A stretch of DNA of 64,000 bases from JAIXWP01 sp046309775 (GTDB lineage: Bacteria; Bacteroidota; Bacteroidia; Flavobacteriales_D; Sanyastnellaceae). The notes beneath the pieces are model-generated. The model was not told where the DNA came from, did no database searches, and was given only the letters and a program-made list of their open reading frames with translations. The stretch is from contig JBKCOM010000162.1 in assembly GCA_046309775.1 (NCBI GenBank), forward strand, positions 14,716 to 78,715, given 5' to 3'. Each line of letters begins with the position of its first letter. The first letter of the stretch is position 1. Made by a program: the position numbers and the translations under genes. Shown piece by piece: positions 27,046-34,879 of the stretch.

Positions 27046-27061
27046 TTTACAGGCGTTTTTT
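27034..27061. terminator. Bidirectional terminator between HIT and hemB
   Basis: AAAAACGCCTG (27034-27044) and CAGGCGTTTTT (27050-27060) around ATTTA. T runs on both strands serve the two convergent genes; the HIT stop lies in the left arm. Confidence 0.9.
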
Positions 27062-28036
27062 TTACTTCATTTTTTGCATAGAGGCATATTCCTTGGCGAA
27101 ATACGTGAGGATGATATCGGCCCCTGCTCGTTTTATACTTAAGAGCATTTCTGGCATCGCTTTATTATAATCTATCCATCCTTTTTCACCTGCGGCTTTC
27201 AGCATTGCATATTCACCACTTACGTTATAAGCACTCACTGGGAGTTCAGTATTCGCTTTCAACAACGCAATGACATCTAAATAACACAAGGCAGGCTTCA
27301 CCATAATAAAATCCGCACCCTCTTCTGTATCCAAGACGAGCTCTCTCAAAGCTTCCATTTTATTGGCCGGATCCATTTGATAAGTCTTCTTATCCCCACT
27401 CTTTGGCGCGCTATCCAATGCCTCTCTAAATGGCCCATAATAGGCACTTGCATATTTTGCTGTGTATGACATAATACTCACATTGGTATACCCAGCTTCA
27501 TCCAAAGCTTCACGAATCACCCCAACGCGACCATCCATCATATCACTTGGACCAATGATATCCACTCCCGCCTCTGCTTGCTTTACTGCCATCTTCGCCA
27601 AAATTAGCAATGTCTCATCATTCACTATTTCATCTTCTCGAACAAGACCATCGTGGCCATCACTGCTATAAGGATCCATGGCCACATCGCTCATTAAAAC
27701 AATTTCTGGAAATCGTCTTTTAATTTCCCTAATGGCCTTCAGATAAAAATTATCATCACTCCAGCTATATGTTGCGTGGGTGTCTTTCAACTGATCATCC
27801 ACAGCTGGAAATAAAACAAACGAGCGCAAACCAAGGGAAATACACTCCCCTATTTCTTCACAAAGAAGATCCAAACTCCACCGAAATATTCCCGGCATCG
27901 AGTTGATAGCGATCTTCTGATTGCTGCCATCCACCAAGAATAGCGGATACATTAAATCAGTAAGGGAAACTTGCGTTTCCCTTACCATATCTCTTATAAC
28001 AGCAGACTTTCTATTTCTTCTAGGTCTGATATTCAT
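27062..28036 (-). CDS. hemB: Delta-aminolevulinic acid dehydratase (porphobilinogen synthase)
   Basis: Condenses two aminolevulinate molecules into porphobilinogen. 324 residues; catalytic lysines in SYTAKYASAYYGPFREA and FIMVKPALCYLDV are present, as is the ending LTYFAKE. The metal loop reads SDVAMDPYSSDGHDG, with Asp in place of the cysteines of zinc enzymes, so the enzyme is probably magnesium- rather than zinc-dependent. It is separate from hemA-hemC-hemD at 50527. It ends in the bidirectional terminator and begins immediately next to the lipoprotein gene's end (1-base contact). Confidence 0.96.
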   Translation of the reverse strand: MNIRPRRNRKSAVIRDMVRETQVSLTDLMYPLFLVDGSNQKIAINSMPGIFRWSLDLLCEEIGECISLGLRSFVLFPAVDDQLKDTHATYSWSDDNFYLKAIREIKRRFPEIVLMSDVAMDPYSSDGHDGLVREDEIVNDETLLILAKMAVKQAEAGVDIIGPSDMMDGRVGVIREALDEAGYTNVSIMSYTAKYASAYYGPFREALDSAPKSGDKKTYQMDPANKMEALRELVLDTEEGADFIMVKPALCYLDVIALLKANTELPVSAYNVSGEYAMLKAAGEKGWIDYNKAMPEMLLSIKRAGADIILTYFAKEYASMQKMK

Positions 28037-28494
28037 TATTGAATTGCTGTTTCAATTTCTGACTTCAACTCGTCGAATTGCTTCTGGTTATCCTGAATAG
28101 CCTTCAAAATGTCCTGATCCTTTGCACCATCACCAAATGGATTCTCTGCTCCTTTAGCGATTTCTTCTACAGTAGGCAACATCTTCACGTTGCTCATCCA
28201 ATCGCTCAACTTAGACTTGAGAGATTCGATATCGCTCAATTGAGACTTGATGCTCGTATATGTCGCTGTCTTTAATGAATCGGTCGCAAGGGTGCTATCT
28301 GCGCTAAGCTCAGTAATCTTTGCGCTCAACTCATTCATTTTTACATCAACAAGTGAATCCAAATTTCCTTTTGACTTCAACATGGTTTCTTGAATCGTGC
28401 GCGCTTGTTTGAGTTGCTCGCTTTCAGCACCTGCGCAAGCTACTAAAGCTGCTACAGCAAAAAAGAAAGAGAAAATTTTAATGGTTGTTTTCAT
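28036..28494 (-). CDS. Putative lipoprotein with coiled coil
   Basis: A 152-residue protein from ATG 28494 (an in-frame TTG at 28539 would run through the signal). Lipoprotein signal with lipobox ALVAC, mature Cys at about residue 20, then long heptad-like helices rich in Leu/Lys/Ser (LDSLVDVKMNELSAKITELSADS, IKSQLSDIESLKSKLSDW). No domain name is known to me. It overlaps yidD by 17 bases and touches hemB, so the three are likely cotranscribed. Confidence 0.65.
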   Translation of the reverse strand: MKTTIKIFSFFFAVAALVACAGAESEQLKQARTIQETMLKSKGNLDSLVDVKMNELSAKITELSADSTLATDSLKTATYTSIKSQLSDIESLKSKLSDWMSNVKMLPTVEEIAKGAENPFGDGAKDQDILKAIQDNQKQFDELKSEIETAIQ

Positions 28495-28732
28495 TGCTAT
28501 TTTTATTTGTTGGTTTCTGTTTCTTTGGAACCAGGTCAACCCCGGAAGTCCCCCAAGGATGACATTTTGAAATCCTCTTCAATCCTAACCACATTCCCTT
28601 CAAAGGCCCCCACTCCTCTATCGCTTCTTTAGCATACTCACTACACGTTGGGTAATGCCTGCAGTTGCTTCCAAGCAATGGAGATATCAACGCTTGATAT
28701 ATCCGAATAGGAAGAACAAAGAGTTTTTTCAA
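28478..28732 (-). CDS. yidD: Membrane protein insertion efficiency factor YidD
   Basis: An 84-residue member of the YidD family, a small inner-membrane-bound protein that assists YidC insertion. The core LPIRIYQALISPLLGSNCRHYPTCSEYAKEAIEEWG is diagnostic, with its three cysteines, and is followed by KRISKCHPWG. The start codon is TTG at 28732; no ATG fits the conserved N-terminus. A good promoter lies 18 bases upstream. Confidence 0.93.
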   Translation of the reverse strand: MKKLFVLPIRIYQALISPLLGSNCRHYPTCSEYAKEAIEEWGPLKGMWLGLKRISKCHPWGTSGVDLVPKKQKPTNKNSNENNH

Positions 28733-28749
28733 AGGTTCTATTTGCGGGG

Positions 28750-28781
28750 CAAAATTAAAAACTAAATAGACTCAGAATCAA
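28750..28781 (-). promoter_or_regulatory. Bacteroidota-type promoter of yidD-lipoprotein-hemB
   Basis: Minus strand TTG (28781-28779), 21-base spacer, TAATTTTG (28757-28750). It overlaps the end of the HupE-like gene. Confidence 0.5.
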
Positions 28782-29332
28782 AATTTATCTAAAAACAAAT
28801 AACCCGAAATTAATGCTGCTGCAATCGAAAGGGTAATGTTCCAACCACTCATTGAGAAACGTGACCAACGAAGAACTAGCCATGAAAAGCCCAGAATAAT
28901 CGATAGCACCAATAGCTGTCCCAGTTCCACCCCACAATTGAAATAAAACAATTGAGCTACCCAGTTGGAATTCCCCTCATACATCATTCGAAAATAGGAC
29001 GAAAAGCCCATTCCATGTATTAGTCCGAATCCCGCAGTGACGGCATAACGCACCTTAATGTTTTGTGAGTCCTTGTAAAGGATATTTGAAATGGCAGTTA
29101 TAAATATTGTTATGGGAATCAAGAGTTCAATTAAGTTCGAATTAAATCGAATAACTCCTGATGCTGCTAAAGCCAAAGTCAAACTGTGGCCAATAGTAAA
29201 TGCAGTAACAAGAATCAACAACTTTCGCCAATCAACAAGAGTGAATGGGGCGCTTAATGCCAGAATAAAGAGCATATGGTCGTAGCCCTCTAAATCCGTG
29301 ATGTGTTTGAATCCCTCAATAAGTTCTTCCAT
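28778..29332 (-). CDS. HupE/UreJ-type membrane protein
   Basis: A 184-residue protein with five to six membrane helices. The N-terminus GFKHITDLEGYDHMLFILAL (HxxxGxDHxLF) and the later TAFTIGHSLTLAL and FGLIHGMGFS are the conserved histidine motifs of the HupE/UreJ-2 family, proposed nickel/cobalt or other metal transporters. No hydrogenase or urease genes are in the window, so the metal and partner are unknown. It follows the DUF4290 gene by 12 bases. Confidence 0.8.
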   Translation of the reverse strand: MEELIEGFKHITDLEGYDHMLFILALSAPFTLVDWRKLLILVTAFTIGHSLTLALAASGVIRFNSNLIELLIPITIFITAISNILYKDSQNIKVRYAVTAGFGLIHGMGFSSYFRMMYEGNSNWVAQLFYFNCGVELGQLLVLSIILGFSWLVLRWSRFSMSGWNITLSIAAALISGYLFLDKF

Positions 29333-29344
29333 AAAGCATCAGAA

Positions 29345-30022
29345 TTATTTATGCTTTTTGAACATCTTTTTCTTTTGCTTAAAATTCTTGTGCTTATTCT
29401 TTCTGAAATTATCTGATTCAAAATCCTGAAACTTGTTTCCTTGAATAGTTTTAACAGCATTTAATTCTATTGCTCCTTCTATTCTGATTTTACCACCGCT
29501 CAAAAGGGCTAAATCCTTGAGGATAACATCATCAGTCACGGTGTTTCGGTTCCAATTAAGCGAATTCTGCTTCATCAAATTCGCAATCGCGAGTGAGAAT
29601 GCTTTTCGCTCTTCGCCCTCTTCCATAGCAAGGCATTTTTCAATCATCTTTTCTACATATCTACCGTAATGTCCAAATCTTACATCACCCTTAGGGTAAG
29701 ACATGCGTGCAGGAGGTGCGTCTAACTCTTCTGGATTAGGAATGGGATAACTTGAGTCAACGTCGAGCTTGAAATTAGACATTATATAAAGGTGATCCCA
29801 AAGCTTGTGGTTGAAATCTTCTATGTCACGGAGATATGGAAATAATTGTCCCATCACCGACAGAATTGCTTTTGCACACTTGTTTCTCTCCTCCCTATCT
29901 TCAATGGTGGCAGCATATTCAACCATTTTCTGAATATTCCTTCCGTATTCAGGAATAATCAAATCAGGGCGATTGCTATTGTAAGGCTGAAATTTTAAAA
30001 CTTCGTTTATTGTCTCCGACAT
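29345..30022 (-). CDS. DUF4290 family protein
   Basis: 225 residues from ATG 30022; the upstream TTG at 30088 would add an untypical extension. The motif NRPDLIIPEYGRNIQKMVEYAATIEDREERNKCAKAILSVM, followed by GHYGRYVEKMIEKCLAMEEGEERK, shows an internal duplication of helices typical of DUF4290, a Bacteroidota family without known function. The C-terminus is very basic (KNKHKNFKQKKKMFKKHK), suggesting nucleic-acid contact. It lies directly behind uvrD with a candidate promoter at 30074. Confidence 0.8.
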   Translation of the reverse strand: MSETINEVLKFQPYNSNRPDLIIPEYGRNIQKMVEYAATIEDREERNKCAKAILSVMGQLFPYLRDIEDFNHKLWDHLYIMSNFKLDVDSSYPIPNPEELDAPPARMSYPKGDVRFGHYGRYVEKMIEKCLAMEEGEERKAFSLAIANLMKQNSLNWNRNTVTDDVILKDLALLSGGKIRIEGAIELNAVKTIQGNKFQDFESDNFRKNKHKNFKQKKKMFKKHK

Positions 30023-30073
30023 ACTTGGAGTAAAATTTAATTTTAAGACTGCGTTTTCTATAGACGCTATCGG

Positions 30074-30107
30074 CAAATATAGCGACAACCTTCTATATTA
30101 CCTTCAA
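30074..30107 (-). promoter_or_regulatory. Candidate promoter of the DUF4290 gene
   Basis: Minus strand TATATTTG at 30081-30074 with a TTG 23 bases upstream (30107-30105), at the end of uvrD. Confidence 0.35.
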
Positions 30108-32489
30108 TTTGGCAAACTTCAACAATAATTGCTTTTGACCTGCGGCCGGGAAAAAGATAGTAGCCTTCGCATCAGGATTCTCCCCTTCTATCTGTAGGAC
30201 TTTTCCTTTACCGAACTTATCATGCATTACTTCTGCCCCAACAAAAATTTCACTTTGATCTGAAGGCGCATCAAACAATGGCGCTTGCGTAGTGCTTACC
30301 TTTTTAAAATTGGCGGGCGGTGCCGATGGTGCCTTTGGTTCTGGCGCAAAAATCTCTTTTTGACGAGGTTTCGGTCCGTTGAAATCTGACAAAGATCCAC
30401 CTCCGAATCCTGAGCGTTCGCGAGTAAAGTCAATTCTGGATTGTGGTGCTCTCGTCGGCTCGACCCTTGGTAGTTCGAGATACTGCTCATCAATCTCTTC
30501 AATAAATCGTGATGGTTCGCAATAGCTCAATTGGCCCCAGCGATATCTGCTTAGGGCGTAACTCAACGTGGCTCGTTTTTCAGCTCGAGTTACAGCAACA
30601 TAAAACAACCTTCGCTCTTCTTCCATTTCCTCCCTCGAATTGAGCGACAGCTGACTTGGAAACAAATTCTCCTCCATGCCAACAATATTCACATAAGGAA
30701 ATTCCAGCCCTTTGGCGCCATGAATCGTCATCATGCTCACTTTATTGTTGTCCTCTTTATCGTCATTATCTGCATCGGTCAACAACGCAACATCAATCAA
30801 GAAGTCACTCAAAGAATTAATCGCGCCTGGATTCTGCAGATTCTCTCTATCACTGAATTCCTTCATACCATTGAGCAACTCCTGAACGTTGTCATATCTG
30901 GCCACACCCTCTGGTGTTCGATCCGCATATAAATCCTTTAACAACCCGCTATGGCTTGCGATATGATGACCGATGTCAAAAGCATTGAGTACATTTAATT
31001 GCACCTGAAAGCTCTTTATCATTGTGACAAATTCAGCCAACTTATTATACGACGCTCCATTGATGCCTACTTCGTTGGCGCGGTGCACCATATCCCACAC
31101 GCTAATTTCTCGTTCAGCAGCACCAACTACTAATTTATCGATCGTCGTCTTTCCTATGCCCCTTGTTGGGTAATTGATAATTCGCTTTAATGCTTCTTCA
31201 TCATTCGGATTGCATGCAAGGCGGAAATACGCGAGCAAATCCTTGATCTCTTTTCGCTGATAAAAACTCAATCCTCCATAGATTCGATAAGGAATGTTCA
31301 GTTTTCTCAAAGCCTCTTCAAACGCGCGGCTTTGGGCGTTTGTGCGATAAAGAATTGCAAAATCACTGAATTGAGCACCAGACTCTTGTTTTGTGGCAAA
31401 TATTTGATTCGCTACAAAATTACCTTCGTCATTGTCCGTCAGCGCCTTGTGCACTTTTATAGGTTGACCAAATTCGTTCTCTGTCCAAACCTTCTTTTTT
31501 ATTTGGTCTTTGTTCTTTGAAATAATACTATTTGCTGCTTCTACGATTACTTGAGTGCTTCGATAGTTTTGTTCGAGCTTGTACATGGCGAACTCTGGAT
31601 AATCTCTTCGGAAGTTGAGAATATTCTGAATGTTAGCCCCGCGAAATGCGTAGATACTCTGAGCATCGTCGCCCACTACACATACATTTTCATGCACCGC
31701 GCCCAATTGCTTCACAATAAGATATTGAGCAAAGTTCGTATCTTGATACTCGTCTACGAGAATAAACTGGAACTTATGCTGATAGCGATGCAAAACATCA
31801 GGAAAATCGCGCAGTAGAACGTTTGTTTTAAATAACAAATCATCGAAATCCATCGCACCAGACTTGAACAAACGCATATCATATTTGGCATAAATCTCCC
31901 CCATTTTGGGTTTGCCAGTCTGTCTGTCCTCACTCACCAAATCAACATCCTTTAAATAATCGGCTGGTGAAATGAGATTATTTTTACAACTGCTAATTCT
32001 ATTGTAGACAACTCCTGGTTTGTAAATTTTATCATCAAGATTCATTTCTTTGATGATGTCTTTCACCAAACTTTTAGCGTCAGTCGTGTCATAGATTGTG
32101 AAGTCTCGTGGATAGTTTATTTTATCACATTCAATTCTGAGGATACGTGCGAAGATGGAGTGGAACGTTCCCATCCAAATACTTTTTGCTTCGCTTTCGC
32201 CCACGAGTTTACCAATACGCTCCTTCATTTCGCGCGCCGCTTTGTTGGTAAAGGTCAAGGCAAGAATGTTGAATGGATCCACCCCTTGGCTTACCAAATG
32301 GGCAATTCTGTAGGCCAAAACTCTCGTTTTACCAGATCCTGCTCCAGCAATCACCATCATGGCACCATTCACGTGAGCTGCCGCCGCGCGCTGTGCCTCA
32401 TTCAATTCTGATAATAAATCGTGCTTCACATCTGCGAAATTATGCTTATTCCTCAACTTAAAAAAAGTTGTTTGCCTATTTTCGTCCAC
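30093..32489 (-). CDS. uvrD: UvrD/PcrA-type 3-prime to 5-prime DNA helicase
   Basis: SF1 helicase for repair and removal of recombination intermediates. All motifs are present: GAGSGKTR (Walker A, about 53), AREMKERI, FILVDEYQDTNFAQ (Walker B), LEQNYRST, SMMTIHGAKGLEFPYV and FYVAVTRAEKRATL. After residue about 690 comes a Pro-rich linker and a C-terminal Tudor-like domain (VGAEVMHDKFGKGKVLQIEG), which in PcrA binds RNA polymerase. Start GTG 32489 is taken; a GTG at 32429 is also plausible. 798 residues is normal. Confidence 0.95.
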   Translation of the reverse strand: MDENRQTTFFKLRNKHNFADVKHDLLSELNEAQRAAAAHVNGAMMVIAGAGSGKTRVLAYRIAHLVSQGVDPFNILALTFTNKAAREMKERIGKLVGESEAKSIWMGTFHSIFARILRIECDKINYPRDFTIYDTTDAKSLVKDIIKEMNLDDKIYKPGVVYNRISSCKNNLISPADYLKDVDLVSEDRQTGKPKMGEIYAKYDMRLFKSGAMDFDDLLFKTNVLLRDFPDVLHRYQHKFQFILVDEYQDTNFAQYLIVKQLGAVHENVCVVGDDAQSIYAFRGANIQNILNFRRDYPEFAMYKLEQNYRSTQVIVEAANSIISKNKDQIKKKVWTENEFGQPIKVHKALTDNDEGNFVANQIFATKQESGAQFSDFAILYRTNAQSRAFEEALRKLNIPYRIYGGLSFYQRKEIKDLLAYFRLACNPNDEEALKRIINYPTRGIGKTTIDKLVVGAAEREISVWDMVHRANEVGINGASYNKLAEFVTMIKSFQVQLNVLNAFDIGHHIASHSGLLKDLYADRTPEGVARYDNVQELLNGMKEFSDRENLQNPGAINSLSDFLIDVALLTDADNDDKEDNNKVSMMTIHGAKGLEFPYVNIVGMEENLFPSQLSLNSREEMEEERRLFYVAVTRAEKRATLSYALSRYRWGQLSYCEPSRFIEEIDEQYLELPRVEPTRAPQSRIDFTRERSGFGGGSLSDFNGPKPRQKEIFAPEPKAPSAPPANFKKVSTTQAPLFDAPSDQSEIFVGAEVMHDKFGKGKVLQIEGENPDAKATIFFPAAGQKQLLLKFAKLKVI

Positions 32490-32535
32490 AAATTATCAGG
32501 CGCGAAAATTGCGTTGGATATAAAAAACAAATACG

Positions 32536-33708
32536 ATGTCAAAAATTCTCATTATAGATGACGAAGCCGCCATTCGTGGCGCATTGAAAGAAATTCTTGA
32601 ATATGAATCATTCGAGGTAGACGAGGCCGAAGACGGACTTGCAGGCCTCAAAAAAGTAGAGAAGGAAACATACGATTTGATTTTTTGCGACATCAAAATG
32701 CCCAAAATGGACGGTATTGAGGTGCTGGAAAAGCTCAAAGAAAAAGAAATAGACACTCCAGTAATTATCATCACCGGACACGGGAGCGTTGAAACAGCCG
32801 TGGAGGCTTTGAAAAAAGGCGCATATGATTTTATTCAAAAACCACTAGATCTCAATCGCGTGCTTGTTACGGTAAGAAACGCTAGCAATCAAACTGCTCT
32901 CGTAAAAGAAACTAAATCGCTTCGAAAAAAAGTAAATAAAGTTCTTGGATCCAACATCGTGGGCGAAAGCAAGGCCATACAAGAAATAAAACAAATGATT
33001 GAGACAGTGGCGCCCACAGAGGCTCGCGTGCTCATCACAGGTGGAAATGGCTCAGGAAAAGAACTTGTAGCCCGCCAATTACATGAAAAGAGCGCCAGAA
33101 GCGCAAATGCATTCATTGAAGTAAACTGTGCCGCTATACCTTCTGAATTGATTGAAAGTGAATTGTTCGGCCATGAAAAAGGAGCGTTCACTAGCGCTAT
33201 CAAAACACGTCAAGGAAAGTTTGAACTTGCAGACGGCGGAACATTATTTCTAGACGAGATCGGTGATATGTCGCTCTCCGCACAAGCTAAAGTTTTGCGT
33301 GCGCTCCAAGAAAGTAAGATCACCCGTGTGGGAGGCGACAAGGATTTCAAAGTAAATGTTCGCGTTTTCGCCGCTACTAACAAAGACTTAAAAAAAGAAA
33401 TTGCTGCCGGAAACTTTAGAGAGGATTTGTATCACAGACTATCGGTTATAGTGATTCGCGTGCCTTCACTAAATGAGCGAAAAGATGATATTCCTCTTTT
33501 GGCAGATCATTTTTTGAATATCGTAGCCGACGACTACGCTCAACCAAAAAAAGAAATTACCGATGGTGCCATCAAAGCGTTGCAACAACTTGATTGGTCG
33601 GGCAACATTCGAGAATTTAGAAATGTCATAGAGCGTTTAGTGATTCTCTCACCAAAGGCCATTGATGAAAAAATGGTAAAGGCTTACGCCACTCCTCATT
33701 TTAGCTAA
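32536..33708 (+). CDS. Short NtrC-like response regulator, GAFTSA variant without HTH
   Basis: 390 residues. Receiver domain 1-120 with D8, D9, phospho-acceptor D52 and K102; AAA+ domain about 138-370 with Walker A GGNGSGK (169-175), the loop GAFTSA (216-221) in place of GAFTGA, Walker B GGTLFLDEIGD and the arginine-finger region REDLYHRL. The protein ends at YATPHFS, about 60-80 residues earlier than NtrC, so the Fis-type DNA-binding helix-turn-helix is absent. GAFTGA contacts sigma-54, so activity at sigma-54 promoters is uncertain. No sensor kinase adjoins. Divergent from uvrD. Confidence 0.88.
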   Translation: MSKILIIDDEAAIRGALKEILEYESFEVDEAEDGLAGLKKVEKETYDLIFCDIKMPKMDGIEVLEKLKEKEIDTPVIIITGHGSVETAVEALKKGAYDFIQKPLDLNRVLVTVRNASNQTALVKETKSLRKKVNKVLGSNIVGESKAIQEIKQMIETVAPTEARVLITGGNGSGKELVARQLHEKSARSANAFIEVNCAAIPSELIESELFGHEKGAFTSAIKTRQGKFELADGGTLFLDEIGDMSLSAQAKVLRALQESKITRVGGDKDFKVNVRVFAATNKDLKKEIAAGNFREDLYHRLSVIVIRVPSLNERKDDIPLLADHFLNIVADDYAQPKKEITDGAIKALQQLDWSGNIREFRNVIERLVILSPKAIDEKMVKAYATPHFS

Positions 33709-33727
33709 TATAAATACTTTACAAATG

Positions 33728-33756
33728 AGCCTCAAGCTATGCTTGGGGCTTTTTTA
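33728..33756. terminator. Terminator between response regulator and WecA-like gene
   Basis: AGCCTCAAGC (33728-33737) and GCTTGGGGCT (33741-33750), one U-G pair, loop TAT, T6 tail. The convergent gene ends in its left arm. Confidence 0.85.
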
Positions 33757-34831
33757 TTTTGGGATTAATCCAAAAAATAGAATTGGCCAAGAGTAAGGCA
33801 ACGGACCCAGTAATCAAAAACGAAATATTCGGCGAGTGTTCTGGAGTTAGAAAAGTAATTGAAATTATCAATAAAGTATAGGCATAAAGTACGATACTAA
33901 CCTGTCTGTGAGATAATCCAAAAGATAACAGTCTGTGGTGTATATGGTTTCTATCCGCTGAAAATGGTGAACGACCTTGGCTCATTCGAATGATAAAAAC
34001 GCGAAGAGTGTCGATTAGTGGATAGGCTAAAACAGCCATACACAGCACTGGTTTGGACAAACTGGACATTGGTTGAGACATTTTAGAAGCGGGAAACTCA
34101 ATGAGTTTCATTACCATCACATACATAACCACTCCGATGATAAGCGATCCTGAATCGCCCATGAAAATCTTTGCAGGTTGCCAATTGAAAATCAAAAAAC
34201 CCAACAGAGAGCCCGCCAATCCCGCAGCTAACAAAGCCAATGGAAGGTCGCCAGTGATGAAAAACCAAACTGCAAAAGTTATACTTCCAATAAAGCTTGT
34301 TCCCCCAGCCAATCCATCAACTCCATCGATCAAATTGATTGCATTTACAATGACGATATATATAAAAAGCGACAAGGGCTTACTAACAGAATCAGGTATT
34401 TCATTAATACCCAGCAAGCCGCAAAAGTTGCTGAGGCGTATGTCTGCAAGAAAAACGAGAATAATACCAATAACAAAATGCACGAAAAGCTTTTTACTCG
34501 GGCTAACGCCTATAATATCATCTTTCAGGCCCAGAAAAAATAATATAAACATACATGCCACTAGATACTTGAACTCATTCAGCGCTGTAAGAATATCATA
34601 GTTTGCACCAAATTGCCCCGAATATTGAGAAGGAAACCAAAGAGAGTAACTTATGATTGTTCCAGCAAAAATCATTATCCCTCCTATAGTCGGAACGCTG
34701 CGTCTGTGGAGCTTTCGGGCATCCCCAGGCTCGTCGACAAGATGCTTAAGCTTTGCCACCTTGATTAGAGCTGGCATTGCTATCACAACCATGAAAAATG
34801 CTGTTACAAAAGAAAAAATCAAATCTTTCAC
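33737..34831 (-). CDS. Undecaprenyl-phosphate sugar-1-phosphate transferase, WecA/TagO type
   Basis: A 364-residue polytopic (about 10-11 helices) PNPT enzyme that starts a surface polysaccharide by loading a sugar phosphate on undecaprenyl phosphate. Motifs: DEPGDARKLHRRSVPTIGG, LGLKDD, NAINLIDGVDGLAGG, KIFMGDSGS and the HIHHRLL loop that separates WecA-type from MraY. Start codon GTG at 34831, with a -7 candidate 40 bases upstream. It is the first of a minus-strand polysaccharide group with a Wzi-like barrel, GDP-fucose synthase and GT2. Confidence 0.92.
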   Translation of the reverse strand: MKDLIFSFVTAFFMVVIAMPALIKVAKLKHLVDEPGDARKLHRRSVPTIGGIMIFAGTIISYSLWFPSQYSGQFGANYDILTALNEFKYLVACMFILFFLGLKDDIIGVSPSKKLFVHFVIGIILVFLADIRLSNFCGLLGINEIPDSVSKPLSLFIYIVIVNAINLIDGVDGLAGGTSFIGSITFAVWFFITGDLPLALLAAGLAGSLLGFLIFNWQPAKIFMGDSGSLIIGVVMYVMVMKLIEFPASKMSQPMSSLSKPVLCMAVLAYPLIDTLRVFIIRMSQGRSPFSADRNHIHHRLLSFGLSHRQVSIVLYAYTLLIISITFLTPEHSPNISFLITGSVALLLANSIFWINPKIKKPQA

Positions 34832-34871
34832 GTCACTCCTAATTTTAACTCGATGATTAGCTAAGGTTGAA

Positions 34872-34879
34872 CAAATGTA
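34872..34879 (-). promoter_or_regulatory. Candidate -7 element (TACATTTG) for the WecA-like gene
   Basis: Exact TAnnTTTG on the minus strand directly after the Wzi-like stop; no TTG at suitable distance. Confidence 0.35.

Noticed and set aside
32453..32469. CAACTT-AAAAA-AAGTTG hairpin near the uvrD start
   Set aside because: Weak AT-rich stem within uvrD codons and no tail; probably coincidence of Lys/Asn codons.
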